DNA of 64,000 nt from JBOFDK01 sp051656485 (GCA_051656485.1 JBOGBZ010000147.1:1-64000), one strand, 5' to 3'; shown: positions 49,016 to 58,577, counted from the stretch's first letter. Notes: generated from the sequence alone by a model not told the origin. Made by a program: numbers and translations.

Positions 49016-49546
49016 ATGGCAGAAATGAATCCAATTGTAACAATGACTATGGACGATGGTAGCATCGTAAAAATCGAACTTTATCCAGAAATGGCACCAA
49101 ACACAGTAAACAACTTTATTTCACTTGTGAAAAAAGGTTACTATGATGGACTCACATTCCACCGCGTTATTCGTGGCTTTATGATCCAAGGTGGTTGTCC
49201 ACAAGGTACAGGTACAGGTGGCCCAGGTTACCAAATCAGAGGTGAGTTCAGCGGTAATGGCGTGAAAAATGACCTTAAGCATTCAAAAGGGGTTCTTTCT
49301 ATGGCACGTGCAATGGATCCAAACTCAGCTGGTTCACAATTCTTTATCATGCATGAGAATTCACCACACTTAGATGGTCAATACGCATCATTTGGAAAAG
49401 TTGTAGAAGGCTTAGATGCAGTGGATTACATTGCAACAACACCTACAGATCGTTCAGATAGACCAATCGATACAGTTATGATTAAGTCAATGACAGTAGA
49501 TACACAAGGAAAAGAGTATGCTGAGCCAGTGAAAGCGGGTGCATAA
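49016..49546 (+). CDS. Cyclophilin-type peptidyl-prolyl isomerase
   Basis: 176 residues, cytoplasmic (no signal). Signatures: KIELYPEMAPNTVNNFISLV, GLTFHRVIRGFMIQGGCPQG, GVLSMARAMDPNSAGSQFFI and YASFGKVVEGLDAVDYI. Active-site Arg (FHRVI) and Gln/Phe present. A second, membrane-anchored cyclophilin is at 51920. GAAAGGAAG ribosome site. Confidence 0.95.
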   Translation: MAEMNPIVTMTMDDGSIVKIELYPEMAPNTVNNFISLVKKGYYDGLTFHRVIRGFMIQGGCPQGTGTGGPGYQIRGEFSGNGVKNDLKHSKGVLSMARAMDPNSAGSQFFIMHENSPHLDGQYASFGKVVEGLDAVDYIATTPTDRSDRPIDTVMIKSMTVDTQGKEYAEPVKAGA

Positions 49547-49548
49547 AT

Positions 49549-50472
49549 GTGAAGCTTATCGATTTTCATTGCGATACGGCAGAAAAGCTATACCGCGAGG
49601 CAGGTAGTTTATTTACCAATGACTATCATGTAGACATCGAGAAACTTCAGTATGCAGGCTACAGCGCTCAATGGTTCGCCTTCTTTGTTCACTTAAAACA
49701 ACTAGGCGATAAGAGCCCTATGGCTTATCTAGAAGAAATGTATGCTTACTTTGTCAATCAAGTGGCACAAAATCAAGCACACATTGAAATTGTGAGAAAC
49801 TATGCCGAATACCAAGCTTGTCATGAGCAAGGTAAACTAGCAGCTTTTTTATCCTTAGAAGAAGGGCAGACCATTGAAAAAGACTTGAATAATCTCAAGC
49901 GTCTAGAAGATATGGGTATACGCCTTATGACCCTTACGTGGAATTATGCCAATGATTTGGCTGCACCACACCATGAGGAAGGTGGCCTGACTGCTTTTGG
50001 TAAAGAAGTTGTGGCGTATTTAAATGAAAGTCCGATACTCGTCGATGTATCCCATCTGTCAGAGCAAGGATTAAGAGAAATCAAAGAGCTTTATCATAAG
50101 CCTATTTTAGCATCCCATTCCAATGCAAGAGGCGTATGGAACCATAGTCGCAATAACTCAGATGAGGGGATTCGCCTCATAGCAGAAAGTGGCGGTATTA
50201 TTGGGACCAATTTTTACAGTCATTTTCTAGGAAACACTAAAAAAACCACCATTCCTATGCTCATCGACAATATACGCTATTTACATAATGTAGGTGGCGA
50301 AGACGTTTTGGCACTGGGAACGGATTTTGATGGAATAGATTGTGATTTAGAAGTATGTAATTGCAAAGAAATGGATAAACTTATAAATGGTATGTTGAAG
50401 GTATTTCCAAGTAGCCTCGTAGAAAAGTTCTGCTACAAGAATGCAGAGCGCATTATTCGAGAAAATTTGTAA
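49549..50472 (+). CDS. M19 family dipeptidase
   Basis: 307 residues from GTG, two bases after the cyclophilin stop, so probably coupled. Renal-dipeptidase-like zinc enzyme: LIDFHCDTAEKLYREAG (metal HxD), FLSLEEGQTIE, LVDVSHLSEQGLREI, LASHSNARGVWNHSRNNSD and LALGTDFDGIDCDLE. Cleaves dipeptides, often with D-residues. Confidence 0.92.
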   Translation: MKLIDFHCDTAEKLYREAGSLFTNDYHVDIEKLQYAGYSAQWFAFFVHLKQLGDKSPMAYLEEMYAYFVNQVAQNQAHIEIVRNYAEYQACHEQGKLAAFLSLEEGQTIEKDLNNLKRLEDMGIRLMTLTWNYANDLAAPHHEEGGLTAFGKEVVAYLNESPILVDVSHLSEQGLREIKELYHKPILASHSNARGVWNHSRNNSDEGIRLIAESGGIIGTNFYSHFLGNTKKTTIPMLIDNIRYLHNVGGEDVLALGTDFDGIDCDLEVCNCKEMDKLINGMLKVFPSSLVEKFCYKNAERIIRENL

Positions 50473-50480
50473 CCTTTTGC

Positions 50481-50509
50481 TTGGAAAATATTCACAACGA
50501 TGCTATAAT
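50481..50509 (+). promoter_or_regulatory. Promoter of the DUF1292 gene
   Basis: TTGGAA (50481-50486), 17 bases, TATAAT (50504-50509), 34 bases before the start codon. Confidence 0.7.
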
Positions 50510-50542
50510 AGCACTATATCCAATATTGAAGGGAGACTTACC

Positions 50543-50878
50543 ATGGAAGAAAATAAAGGATGCGGATGTTCACATGACCACGATCACGAAGGATGTGGAT
50601 GTTCACACGATCACGAAGAACCAGTAATCTATGTAACATTTGAAGATGAAGATAAAGAAGTTGCTTGTGACGTATTAGGTATCTTTGAAGTAGATGCTAT
50701 CGAATACATTGCACTTGCACCAAAAGATGAAGATGAGGTACTTATCTACCGTTACGCTGAAGATGGCGAAGACATCAAACTTGATGAAATCACATCTGAC
50801 GAAGAGTACGAAAAAGTAGCTGCTGAATTCGATGATTTATTTTTCGGTGATTTAGAAGAGTCAGTTGAAGAAGAATAA
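50543..50878 (+). CDS. DUF1292 protein with His/Cys-rich metal-binding N-terminus
   Basis: 111 residues from the ATG at 50543 after GAAGGGAG. Residues ~6-26 consist of two GCGCSHDHDHE-type repeats (four Cys and five His), a probable metal-binding tag. The rest is the acidic DUF1292 domain (VACDVLGIFEVDAIEYIALA, EDEVLIYRYAEDGEDIKLDE). Its plain paralogue lies at 38941. Function unknown; metal buffering or delivery is an inference. Confidence 0.88.
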   Translation: MEENKGCGCSHDHDHEGCGCSHDHEEPVIYVTFEDEDKEVACDVLGIFEVDAIEYIALAPKDEDEVLIYRYAEDGEDIKLDEITSDEEYEKVAAEFDDLFFGDLEESVEEE

Positions 50879-50892
50879 TCAATAACATAAAA

Positions 50893-50922
50893 AACAGGAT
50901 GCCGTGCATCCTGTTTTTTTAT
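50893..50922 (+). terminator. Terminator after the DUF1292 gene
   Basis: AACAGGATGC-CGT-GCATCCTGTT followed by T6-ATTTT. Confidence 0.88.
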
Positions 50923-50942
50923 TTTGGGGGCATACTAGACTT

Positions 50943-51851
50943 ATGAAAACTTTAAAAACTCACATTAAAAGAGAGATAGACCAATTAGCAGACTTACCAG
51001 GCGTTTATCGCATGCTAGACAAAGAGGGGAATCTTCTATACATTGGGAAATCCATTCATATCAAACAGCGGGTCGCATCTTACTTTGCACCCTCCATGAA
51101 ACGTAACAAAAAAATTCACCGAATGGTAAGAGTAATCGACAAGATTGATGTCACCTATACCGATACGGAGCTGGATGCTTTATTGCTTGAGTGTAAGTGG
51201 ATTCAGGAGCAAAAACCACCGTACAATACGTTATTGACGCGGAGTGGGCGTTATCGCTACCTAGAAGTAGAAGGTCCTGCACCGTATCAACTCAAAGTGA
51301 CCCAGAAGCCACATCATAAGGCTTGTCTAAGAATAGGTCCCCTTCCACATAAAAAGCTGGCCCAATACGGTTATCGCTATGTAGAGGCGGCTTATAAGTT
51401 CAAAATACAAGGCTGTGATGAAGAGATGCTAGACCAATTGATACAGGACTTAGCAGATACTGATCATCATGTGGAAGAAAAATTGAAAGAGCGTATGGCA
51501 CAGCACATTGACAATTGGGCGTTTGAAGAAGCCCAAAAGACCTTAGAGGCTATGAAAGGCATCAAGTATCTGAAGTATATTTACCGAGTGACGACCGTAG
51601 TCTTAAATGAACAGTATATAGGAAAAATGCCACTAGAAGGCAGTAAACGCTACAAGTATTATGCCATAGGTGGCGGTCAAGTGGTTAAAACGTTAAAGGC
51701 CTATCCAAAAAGTGAAGACATAACCCTAGAAAAACTAAAAAAACACTTGGCTTGTGTAGAAAAGAAAGACGCACTTTCCCCAGATGAAATCGATCAAGTA
51801 TTATTGATTGAAGCCTTTAAACATAAAAGAATGGAAGTGCTCAAGGTATAA
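50943..51851 (+). CDS. GIY-YIG nuclease, UvrC-like N-terminal half
   Basis: 302 residues from the ATG at 50943. GIY-YIG domain LADLPGVYRMLDKEGNLLYI, GKSIHIKQRVASYF with catalytic Arg, and LLLECKWIQEQKPPYN carrying the catalytic Glu. A UVR-like helical motif follows (IDNWAFEEAQKTLEAMKGIK). It lacks the UvrC RNase H and HhH domains, so it resembles Cho-type stand-alone incision proteins. No clear ribosome site; the hairpin terminator lies 20 bases upstream. Confidence 0.85.
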   Translation: MKTLKTHIKREIDQLADLPGVYRMLDKEGNLLYIGKSIHIKQRVASYFAPSMKRNKKIHRMVRVIDKIDVTYTDTELDALLLECKWIQEQKPPYNTLLTRSGRYRYLEVEGPAPYQLKVTQKPHHKACLRIGPLPHKKLAQYGYRYVEAAYKFKIQGCDEEMLDQLIQDLADTDHHVEEKLKERMAQHIDNWAFEEAQKTLEAMKGIKYLKYIYRVTTVVLNEQYIGKMPLEGSKRYKYYAIGGGQVVKTLKAYPKSEDITLEKLKKHLACVEKKDALSPDEIDQVLLIEAFKHKRMEVLKV

Positions 51852-51919
51852 AATTATTTTTTTACACCCATACTATAACAAAACAAATGATGAAAAGGTT
51901 TAACAGAAAGAGGTTGAAT

Positions 51920-52567
51920 GTGAAGAAGATTGTTTTGTTAGTGAGTATCGTGTTAAGTTGTAGTTTATTGGTGTTTTTTTATGTTACCCGAAGCCAAGAA
52001 GCGAGTAGTGAAAGTATTTTAAATGATCCGATCGCTACAGTGAAGCTTTCTAATGGGGATGTTTTTAAGATTCAATTGCATCCCGACCAAGCGCCTAATA
52101 CAGTCAATAATTTTATTTATTTAGCGGATATTGGTTTTTATGATGGTACACGGATTAATCGTATCGTACCCCAATATCTTATACAGGGTGGTGATCCTTT
52201 AGGGAATGGTAAAGGATTTCCCGGGTATTTTATCAAAAGTGAATGTCACTACAACGGAAGTAAAAACACTTTAAAGCATAAAAAAGGTACCGTATCTATG
52301 GCGCGCAGTGATCAATTCAATACTGAAGGTTCTCAGTTTTTTGTTTTATTACAAGATGATAGTGGTCTTAATGGCCAGTATAGTGCTTTTGGGACGGTTA
52401 TAGACGGCTTGGAAAGCTTAGAAAAGCTGGCCAATGAACCTGTAGATAGCAAAAATCGCCCGATGCATTCTTTGACAATTGAACAGGTTACCATTGATAC
52501 ACTAGGAGTAGCTTATGAGGTGCCACAAGTTTTATCAGTCCAAGAAGTTCTGGCGCAATATGAGTAA
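51920..52567 (+). CDS. Membrane-anchored cyclophilin
   Basis: 215 residues if started at GTG 51920, six bases after AGAAAGAGG; ATG 51887 is possible but has no ribosome site. N-terminal hydrophobic segment KKIVLLVSIVLSCSLLVFFYV acts as anchor or lipoprotein signal, then the cyclophilin domain outside the membrane (KIQLHPDQAPNTVNNFIYLA, GTVSMARSDQFNTEGSQFFV, YSAFGTVIDGLESLEKL). The usual FHR is INRI, so isomerase activity may be altered. Probably an extracytoplasmic folding factor. Confidence 0.88.
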   Translation: MKKIVLLVSIVLSCSLLVFFYVTRSQEASSESILNDPIATVKLSNGDVFKIQLHPDQAPNTVNNFIYLADIGFYDGTRINRIVPQYLIQGGDPLGNGKGFPGYFIKSECHYNGSKNTLKHKKGTVSMARSDQFNTEGSQFFVLLQDDSGLNGQYSAFGTVIDGLESLEKLANEPVDSKNRPMHSLTIEQVTIDTLGVAYEVPQVLSVQEVLAQYE

Positions 52568-53198
52568 AAACAAGTTGTCAAAATGGATCAAATGGCTGAT
52601 GGCACCTACACTTTATATAAGTGACACCTATAAAAGTAAAGCAAAGTCCAAAGAGGAGAGAGGGCGACGTGTCAAATGCCTTAACAAAACGTATGTCACG
52701 ATCTCCTGTATCTTGACGTTGCTCTTGGCATTTTGTCCTAAAGAATGGGCAGAGATGGCAATGGTTAGAGGGGTATTAGTCGTATGGGCACTTTATGTTT
52801 TTTCAAGATGCAATGAGATTTTTATGGCATTTGTAAAAGATGTTTTCGATAAACTCAATGCCATTAAGCGTGATAAAAATGGTTTGGAATACTTCGAACG
52901 GATACAGCTTGCGCTCAGAAGCTACGTGGAACTTGTGCTTAATTACAGCATGCTTTATTACTTAATGGATCATTGTGGTAAATGGATAGGCATGAAAGGT
53001 ACTGCCTTTAACCAAGTGCTAGCGAATATGTGGGATAGCATTTATTTTAGTGTTGTCACCATCGCATCTATAGGCTACGGCGATTATTTTCCCATTCATC
53101 CCTTAAGTAAAGCACTGGTTATGTATGAAGTTATCAATGGAACACTTTTGCTTGTGGTGAGTTTTACTGTCTATGTGAATTTAACTTTGTCAGAATAA
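52560..53198 (+). CDS. Two-pore-helix potassium channel-like protein
   Basis: 212 residues from the ATG at 52560, overlapping the cyclophilin stop by 8 bases. A basic N-terminus, two central hydrophobic segments (~residues 48-90), an amphipathic linker and a pore region SVVTIASIGYGDYFPIHPLS with the K+ selectivity filter IGYGD, then the last span (GTLLLVVSFTVYVNL). No cytoplasmic RCK domain. Four spans overall, unlike the minimal two-span KcsA type. Ends the operon. Confidence 0.8.
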   Translation: MSKNKLSKWIKWLMAPTLYISDTYKSKAKSKEERGRRVKCLNKTYVTISCILTLLLAFCPKEWAEMAMVRGVLVVWALYVFSRCNEIFMAFVKDVFDKLNAIKRDKNGLEYFERIQLALRSYVELVLNYSMLYYLMDHCGKWIGMKGTAFNQVLANMWDSIYFSVVTIASIGYGDYFPIHPLSKALVMYEVINGTLLLVVSFTVYVNLTLSE

Positions 53199-53221
53199 GA
53201 GGCCATAGCCTCTGTTTTTTT
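53198..53221 (+). terminator. Terminator after the channel gene
   Basis: AGAGGC-CATA-GCCTCT followed by a T7 run; overlaps the stop codon. Confidence 0.8.
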
Positions 53222-53237
53222 ACGAAAAAACCGTGTT

Positions 53238-53256
53238 GTTCGATGTTTGTTCGATG
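53238..53256 (+). repeat. Paired GTTCGATG direct repeats upstream of the topoisomerase operon
   Basis: Two exact copies of GTTCGATG at 53238 and 53249, 11 bases apart (one helical turn), about 20 bases before a TTGACA (53273-53278). Candidate activator or repressor site for the topoisomerase genes. Confidence 0.4.
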
Positions 53257-53335
53257 AATACGCGGTAAAAACTTGACAATTCCATATGCAATATTTTACA
53301 GTATAACAATGAGAATACATTAAAAGGTGATAAAT

Positions 53336-55303
53336 ATGAAAAAAAATAATTATGGTAACCATAGTATTTCATCCCTCAAAGGCGCAGATCGTGTACGATT
53401 ACGCCCGGGTGTTATTTTTGGTTCAGATGGCATCGAAGGATGTCAACACTCGGTGTTTGAAATACTAGCCAATGCAATTGATGAGTTTAAAGAGGGATAT
53501 GGCAATGTCATTGAAGTAACGTTATGTAAGGATCATTCCATCGTGGTACAAGACTATGGACGTGGTATGCCTTTAGACTTCAATGAAAAAGAGCAACGTT
53601 ATAACTGGGATTTGATTTTCTGTGAGCTTTATGCCGGCGGAAAGTATAATACCAACGAAGGGGAAAACTATGAATTTAGTTTAGGGTTAAATGGACTTGG
53701 TGCATGTGCGACCCAGTACAGTTCAGCGTACATGGATGTAGTCGTGCATACAGAAGGGCAGCGCTATACATTGCATTTTGAAAAAGGGGAAAATGTAGGC
53801 GGCTTGACCAAAGCACCAGAAAATTATAAATCAACAGGAACACGCATCCAGTGGAAGCCAGATCCTGACGTTTTTACAGAAACAGAAATACAAGGTAGCT
53901 ACTTCCATGATGTACTGAAGAGACAAGCCGTTGTTAATAAAGGGTTAAAGTTCGTATTCAAAGATGAAATAGAAGGCACAAATCATGTGTATCTTTATCC
54001 AGAAGGGATATTAGGGTATGCAAAAGAAATAGCAAATGAAAAGAACTTTTCAGAGATGCTTCTTGCAACCCAAGAAACACGGGGACAAGATAGTCCAGAT
54101 AGACCTGAATATAAGCTTAAGTTTGAGATCGCTTTTGGCTTCTGTAACGAATACAATTTACTCGAGTACTATCATAACTCCAGTTTCTTAGAGTATGGTG
54201 GGGCGCCAGATAAAGCCATCAAAAATGCTTTTATCTATGCCATCGACAAGTACTTAAAGTCAGAAGGGCTTTACAATAAAGACGAGAAGAAAATCACATT
54301 TATCGATATTCAAGATAGTTTGATCTTAATCGCCAATTCGTTTTCGACCATTACGAGTTATGAGAATCAAACGAAAAAAGCCATTACCAATAAATTTATA
54401 CAAGAAGCCATGCAAGAATTCCTTAAAGAGTATTTGCATATTTACTTTATCGAAAATAAAGATGAAGCAGGGCGTATCGCTAAGCAAGTGCTTGTGAATA
54501 AACGTAGCCGTGAAAAAGCAGAGCGTACACGTATTAACGTCCGCAAGCAATTAGGTGGTGCCATTGACATCACCAATCGTGTGAAGAAATTCGTGGACTG
54601 CCGTACGAAGGATACATCGATCCGCGAACTTTACATCGTAGAAGGGGATTCAGCACTTGGTTCTTGTAAACTGGGGCGTAATTCGGAGTTCCAAGGGATT
54701 ATGCCAGTACGTGGTAAGATTCTGAACTGCTTAAAGTCAGATTACGACAAGATTTTTAAAAGTGACATTATCGTTGACTTATTAAAAGTTATGGGTTGCG
54801 GTATAGAGATTACAAGTAAGCATAATAAAGATTTGCACACCTTTGATATGAATAACTTAAGATGGGATAAAATCATCATTTGTACAGATGCCGACGTGGA
54901 TGGGTATCAGATTCGCACACTGATTTTGACAATGCTTTATACATTAGTGCCAACCCTCATTCGAGAAGGCCGTGTATATATCGCAGAAACACCACTTTAT
55001 GAAATCAATACAAAAGATAAGACTCACTTTGCCTATTCAGAACATGAAAAAACACAAATACTTGGTAAACTAAAAACCAAATACACCATCCAACGTTCAA
55101 AAGGACTTGGGGAGAATGATCCAGATATGATGTGGGAGACAACGATGAATCCAGAGAGTAGAAGGCTTATTCAAGTGATGCCAGAGGATGCAGAACGTAC
55201 ACAGCACATGTTTGAACTCCTACTAGGTGATAATTTAGCAGGGCGTAAAGCGTTTATTGCTGAAGAAGGTCATCAATACCTAGATTTAGCGGACATGAGT
55301 TAA
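53336..55303 (+). CDS. parE: Type IIA topoisomerase B subunit (topo IV ParE-like)
   Basis: 655 residues from the ATG at 53336, after AAAAGGTGATAAAT. GHKL ATPase: FEILANAIDEFKEG, VQDYGRGMPLDF, GLNGLGACATQYSS. Toprim domain: LYIVEGDSALGSC, PVRGKILNCLKS, CTDADVDGYQIRTL. It pairs with the A subunit gene starting 21 bases downstream. A topo IV rather than gyrase role is inferred because the partner lacks a gyrase-box motif. Confidence 0.9.
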   Translation: MKKNNYGNHSISSLKGADRVRLRPGVIFGSDGIEGCQHSVFEILANAIDEFKEGYGNVIEVTLCKDHSIVVQDYGRGMPLDFNEKEQRYNWDLIFCELYAGGKYNTNEGENYEFSLGLNGLGACATQYSSAYMDVVVHTEGQRYTLHFEKGENVGGLTKAPENYKSTGTRIQWKPDPDVFTETEIQGSYFHDVLKRQAVVNKGLKFVFKDEIEGTNHVYLYPEGILGYAKEIANEKNFSEMLLATQETRGQDSPDRPEYKLKFEIAFGFCNEYNLLEYYHNSSFLEYGGAPDKAIKNAFIYAIDKYLKSEGLYNKDEKKITFIDIQDSLILIANSFSTITSYENQTKKAITNKFIQEAMQEFLKEYLHIYFIENKDEAGRIAKQVLVNKRSREKAERTRINVRKQLGGAIDITNRVKKFVDCRTKDTSIRELYIVEGDSALGSCKLGRNSEFQGIMPVRGKILNCLKSDYDKIFKSDIIVDLLKVMGCGIEITSKHNKDLHTFDMNNLRWDKIIICTDADVDGYQIRTLILTMLYTLVPTLIREGRVYIAETPLYEINTKDKTHFAYSEHEKTQILGKLKTKYTIQRSKGLGENDPDMMWETTMNPESRRLIQVMPEDAERTQHMFELLLGDNLAGRKAFIAEEGHQYLDLADMS

Positions 55304-55324
55304 GAAGAGATGGGAGGAAATACG

Positions 55325-57481
55325 ATGGACAATCATGCGATTAAACAAAATATATCAGAAACACTTGAGTCAAATTATATGCCATATGCTATGAGCGTTA
55401 TCGTCTCACGTGCATTGCCAGAAATCGATGGATTCAAACCTTCGCATCGTAAGCTTTTATATACGATGTATAAGATGGGGCTATTAAAAGGGACACGTAC
55501 CAAGTCAGCTAATATTGTGGGACAGACGATGAAACTGAATCCTCACGGAGATGCTGCTATTTATGAGACAATGGTACGTCTGACTAAGGGATACAGTGCA
55601 CTGGTAACGCCTTTCGTAGATTCGAAAGGTAACTTTGGTAAAGTGTATTCAAGAGATATGGCTTATGCAGCAGCCAGATATACAGAAGCGAAGCTCAGTA
55701 GCATTTGTGAAGAGCTTTTCCGTGATATCGAAGAAAATGCAGTTGCTTTTGTAGATAACTACGATGGTAAGATGAAAGAACCGACGTTACTGCCGGTTAC
55801 TTTCCCTAATATTTTGGTGAATCCAAATCAAGGGATTGCAGTAGGGATGGCAAGTAATATTTGTAGCTTTAACTTAGAAGAAATCTGTGATGCCACCATC
55901 GCAGCGTTAAAATCAGATGACATTGATTTGATGCAGTATATTCAAGGACCTGACTTTTCAACAGGAGGCGTCTACCTTCGTCAAGAAGAAGAACTTAGAC
56001 AAGTGTTGAACACAGGTAGAGGTTCCTTTAGAGTGCGTGCCAAGTATCGCTACCTCAAAAAAGAAAACTGCATCGAGGTTTATGAGATTCCTTATACGAC
56101 TACAGTAGAGGCCATTATTGATAAAATAGAAGATGCAGTGAAGGTTGGAAAAATCAAAGAAATCACCGATGTACGTGATGAGACAGATTTATCAGGTCTG
56201 AAATTGACCATTGATTTAAAGCGTTCCACCGATCCAGAGCTTCTGATGGAAAAACTCTTCAAGCTCACTACTTTAGAGGATACCTTTAGCTGTAACTTTA
56301 ATATACTAGTAGATGGTACGCCAAGAGTAATGGGTGTAGAAGAAGTCCTCAGAGAATGGATTCGCTTTAGAAAAGATTGCTTGACGAAAAAATACCAGTA
56401 CAATATCGAGAAGATGCAAAATAGACATCATCTTTTAATGGGTCTTAAAAGCATTTTATTAGATATTGATCATGCGATCGAAATCATTCGTCATACAGAA
56501 AAAGAAAATCAAGTTATTCCAAAGCTGATGCAAGCTTTTAGTTTGACTGAAATGCAAGCAGAATACGTGGCAGAAATTAAATTACGCCACTTAAATCAGC
56601 AGTACATTATGAATACGTTACAAGACATCGAAAAGCTAGAAAAAGAAATCGCACGCCTTCAAGAAATCATCGAAAGTGATGCAAAGCTTAAAAAAGTAAT
56701 CACAGATGAACTGAAGCAAACAAAGAAAAAATACAGTTTGCCACGTGCTACAGAAATTGGTGCACCATCTGAAAAGAAAATCATCACACAGGATTTACTG
56801 ATTGAAGATTATAATGTTAAAGTCTTTATCACAGAACACCAATACTTAAAGAAAATCTCTTTGGTATCCTTACGTAGTAGTGGGGACCAGAAGCTTAAAG
56901 ACAATGATCGCATCACACAAGATATGGAAGCATCTAACAAAAGTGATATTCTCTTCTTTACAGATAAATGTAATGTGTATAAAATGAAATTGCATGAGAT
57001 TGAAGATTGCAAAGCAAGTCAATATGGTGTTTATTTACCAAATATACTTGATTTAGAACCAGATGAGACCATTCTTTACGTTTGCACAACCACAGATTAT
57101 AGTGGCTGGGTGCTTATAGGATTTGACTCAGGAAAGATTACCCGTGTGCCATTACAAGCTTATGAGACAAAGACAAACCGTAAAAAGCTTGTGAAAGCAT
57201 ACTATACCAAAACACCTTGTGTAGGTATGTGCTTTATCCAAGAGGAAACATTTATCAAACTGACACGAACGGATGAGCGTTGGGCTGTTGTCCATACCGC
57301 ACAAATTGAAGAAAAAATCAAGAGAGATAGTCCAGGGGTTCATGTGATGAACGTGACTAAGAAACACAAAATGAAACACTTAGACCTTGCTGAAGGGGAA
57401 GAAGAAATGCTTGCAACCATTCAAGCAAAGACGATTCCAACTATAGGTAAAACTTCAGATGCACAATTTTTGATAGAATAG
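55325..57481 (+). CDS. parC: Type IIA topoisomerase A subunit (topo IV ParC-like)
   Basis: 718 residues from the ATG at 55325, seven bases after GGGAGG. Breakage-reunion domain with ALPEIDGFKPSHRKLLYTMY, NIVGQTMKLNPHGDAAIYE and AAARYTEAKLSSI, where Y119 is the catalytic tyrosine. Coiled-coil QYIMNTLQDIEKLEKEIARL, then a C-terminal DNA-wrapping-like domain of ~220 residues. No QRRGGKG-type gyrase box is visible, which points to decatenation (topo IV) rather than supercoiling. Confidence 0.9.
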   Translation: MDNHAIKQNISETLESNYMPYAMSVIVSRALPEIDGFKPSHRKLLYTMYKMGLLKGTRTKSANIVGQTMKLNPHGDAAIYETMVRLTKGYSALVTPFVDSKGNFGKVYSRDMAYAAARYTEAKLSSICEELFRDIEENAVAFVDNYDGKMKEPTLLPVTFPNILVNPNQGIAVGMASNICSFNLEEICDATIAALKSDDIDLMQYIQGPDFSTGGVYLRQEEELRQVLNTGRGSFRVRAKYRYLKKENCIEVYEIPYTTTVEAIIDKIEDAVKVGKIKEITDVRDETDLSGLKLTIDLKRSTDPELLMEKLFKLTTLEDTFSCNFNILVDGTPRVMGVEEVLREWIRFRKDCLTKKYQYNIEKMQNRHHLLMGLKSILLDIDHAIEIIRHTEKENQVIPKLMQAFSLTEMQAEYVAEIKLRHLNQQYIMNTLQDIEKLEKEIARLQEIIESDAKLKKVITDELKQTKKKYSLPRATEIGAPSEKKIITQDLLIEDYNVKVFITEHQYLKKISLVSLRSSGDQKLKDNDRITQDMEASNKSDILFFTDKCNVYKMKLHEIEDCKASQYGVYLPNILDLEPDETILYVCTTTDYSGWVLIGFDSGKITRVPLQAYETKTNRKKLVKAYYTKTPCVGMCFIQEETFIKLTRTDERWAVVHTAQIEEKIKRDSPGVHVMNVTKKHKMKHLDLAEGEEEMLATIQAKTIPTIGKTSDAQFLIE

Positions 57482-57491
57482 AGGGGAAGAG

Positions 57492-58289
57492 ATGAGAGAG
57501 GCATTAAAACAATGCAATAAAATCGTTGTCAAGATAGGTACATCTTCTTTGACACATCCAAATGGTAAGACCAACTTAAATAAAATGGAAAAGCTTGCAA
57601 GGGTACTTACTGACTTAAATCACCAAGGTAAGGAAATAATACTTGTATCATCAGGTGCCATTGGTGTAGGCGCTAGACGCATGCAACTTAAAGAAAGACC
57701 GCAAGCGTTAGAACTTAAGCAAGCGACAGCAGCCATTGGCCAAGCGATTTTAATGCAGATTTACGAGAAATTCTTTGGTGAATACAACCAAGTGATTGCA
57801 CAAGTGCTTCTTACAAAAGATGTAATAGAAGACCCTATCAAAAAACAAAATGCAAAAAATACCTTATCAACATTAGTGGATTTAGACGTTATACCGGTTA
57901 TTAATGAAAATGACTGTATATCAACGGCGCAAATCGAAGGTTACCGTTTTGGTGATAACGATACGTTATCTGCCATGGTAGCACAATTAGTAGGCGCAGA
58001 CCTTCTGATTCTTTTGACAGATATTGATGGGCTTTATACAGATAACCCAAAAGAAAATCCAGATGCAGTCTTAATTAAGACAGTGGAGGAAATCACAGAA
58101 GAAGTAGAAGGCTTAGGAAAAGATGCAGGTTCAGCATTTGGAACAGGTGGGATGGCCACTAAAATTACAGCTGCAAAAATTGCCAAATCATGTGGTACCC
58201 ATACAGTGGTAGCACTAGGAGATGATATATCAATCCTTTATCAAGTACTAGAAGGCGAAGATGTAGGCACATGGTTTGTAGGCAAATAA
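57492..58289 (+). CDS. proB: Glutamate 5-kinase
   Basis: 265 residues; first step of proline synthesis. Amino-acid kinase fold: IVVKIGTSSLTHPNGKTNLN, EIILVSSGAIGVGARRM, IPVINENDCISTAQIEGYRF, GDNDTLSAMVAQLVGADLLI and FGTGGMATKITAAKIAKSCG. The PUA domain found in E. coli ProB is absent, as in many Firmicutes. proA is not adjacent. Confidence 0.94.
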   Translation: MREALKQCNKIVVKIGTSSLTHPNGKTNLNKMEKLARVLTDLNHQGKEIILVSSGAIGVGARRMQLKERPQALELKQATAAIGQAILMQIYEKFFGEYNQVIAQVLLTKDVIEDPIKKQNAKNTLSTLVDLDVIPVINENDCISTAQIEGYRFGDNDTLSAMVAQLVGADLLILLTDIDGLYTDNPKENPDAVLIKTVEEITEEVEGLGKDAGSAFGTGGMATKITAAKIAKSCGTHTVVALGDDISILYQVLEGEDVGTWFVGK

Positions 58290-58305
58290 AGAAAGGATGA
58301 CAACA

Positions 58306-58524
58306 ATGGAAATGGACGCACTGATTGCACGTATTAATGTACTTGCAAATAAGAAAAAAACAGAGGGACTTACACCAGATGAATTAGAGGAGCAAAAAGG
58401 CTTACGCGAACAGTACTTAAATGTATTTCGCTCAAACTTTAAAAACCAATTGGCAAACACGAAGATCAAGACGCCAGATGGGGAGCTTCATCCATTACAG
58501 TACAAACCTTCAACAAAACATTAA
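58306..58524 (+). CDS. DUF896 family protein (YnzC-like)
   Basis: 72 residues from the ATG at 58306 (an ATG at 58297 lies too close to AAAGGA). Helical hairpin ALIARINVLANKKKTEGLTP, LEEQKGLREQYLNVFRSNFK is the UPF0291 signature. Function not established; in Bacillus the family includes an SOS-region gene (ynzC). Confidence 0.92.
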   Translation: MEMDALIARINVLANKKKTEGLTPDELEEQKGLREQYLNVFRSNFKNQLANTKIKTPDGELHPLQYKPSTKH

Positions 58525-58527
58525 TGA

Positions 58528-58556
58528 AAAGATGGACCATGTGTCCATCTTTTTTG
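58528..58556 (+). terminator. Terminator after the DUF896 gene
   Basis: AAAGATGGAC-CATGT-GTCCATCTTT with T6. Confidence 0.85.
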
Positions 58557-58577
58557 TTATAAAAAGAATGGCTTAAC

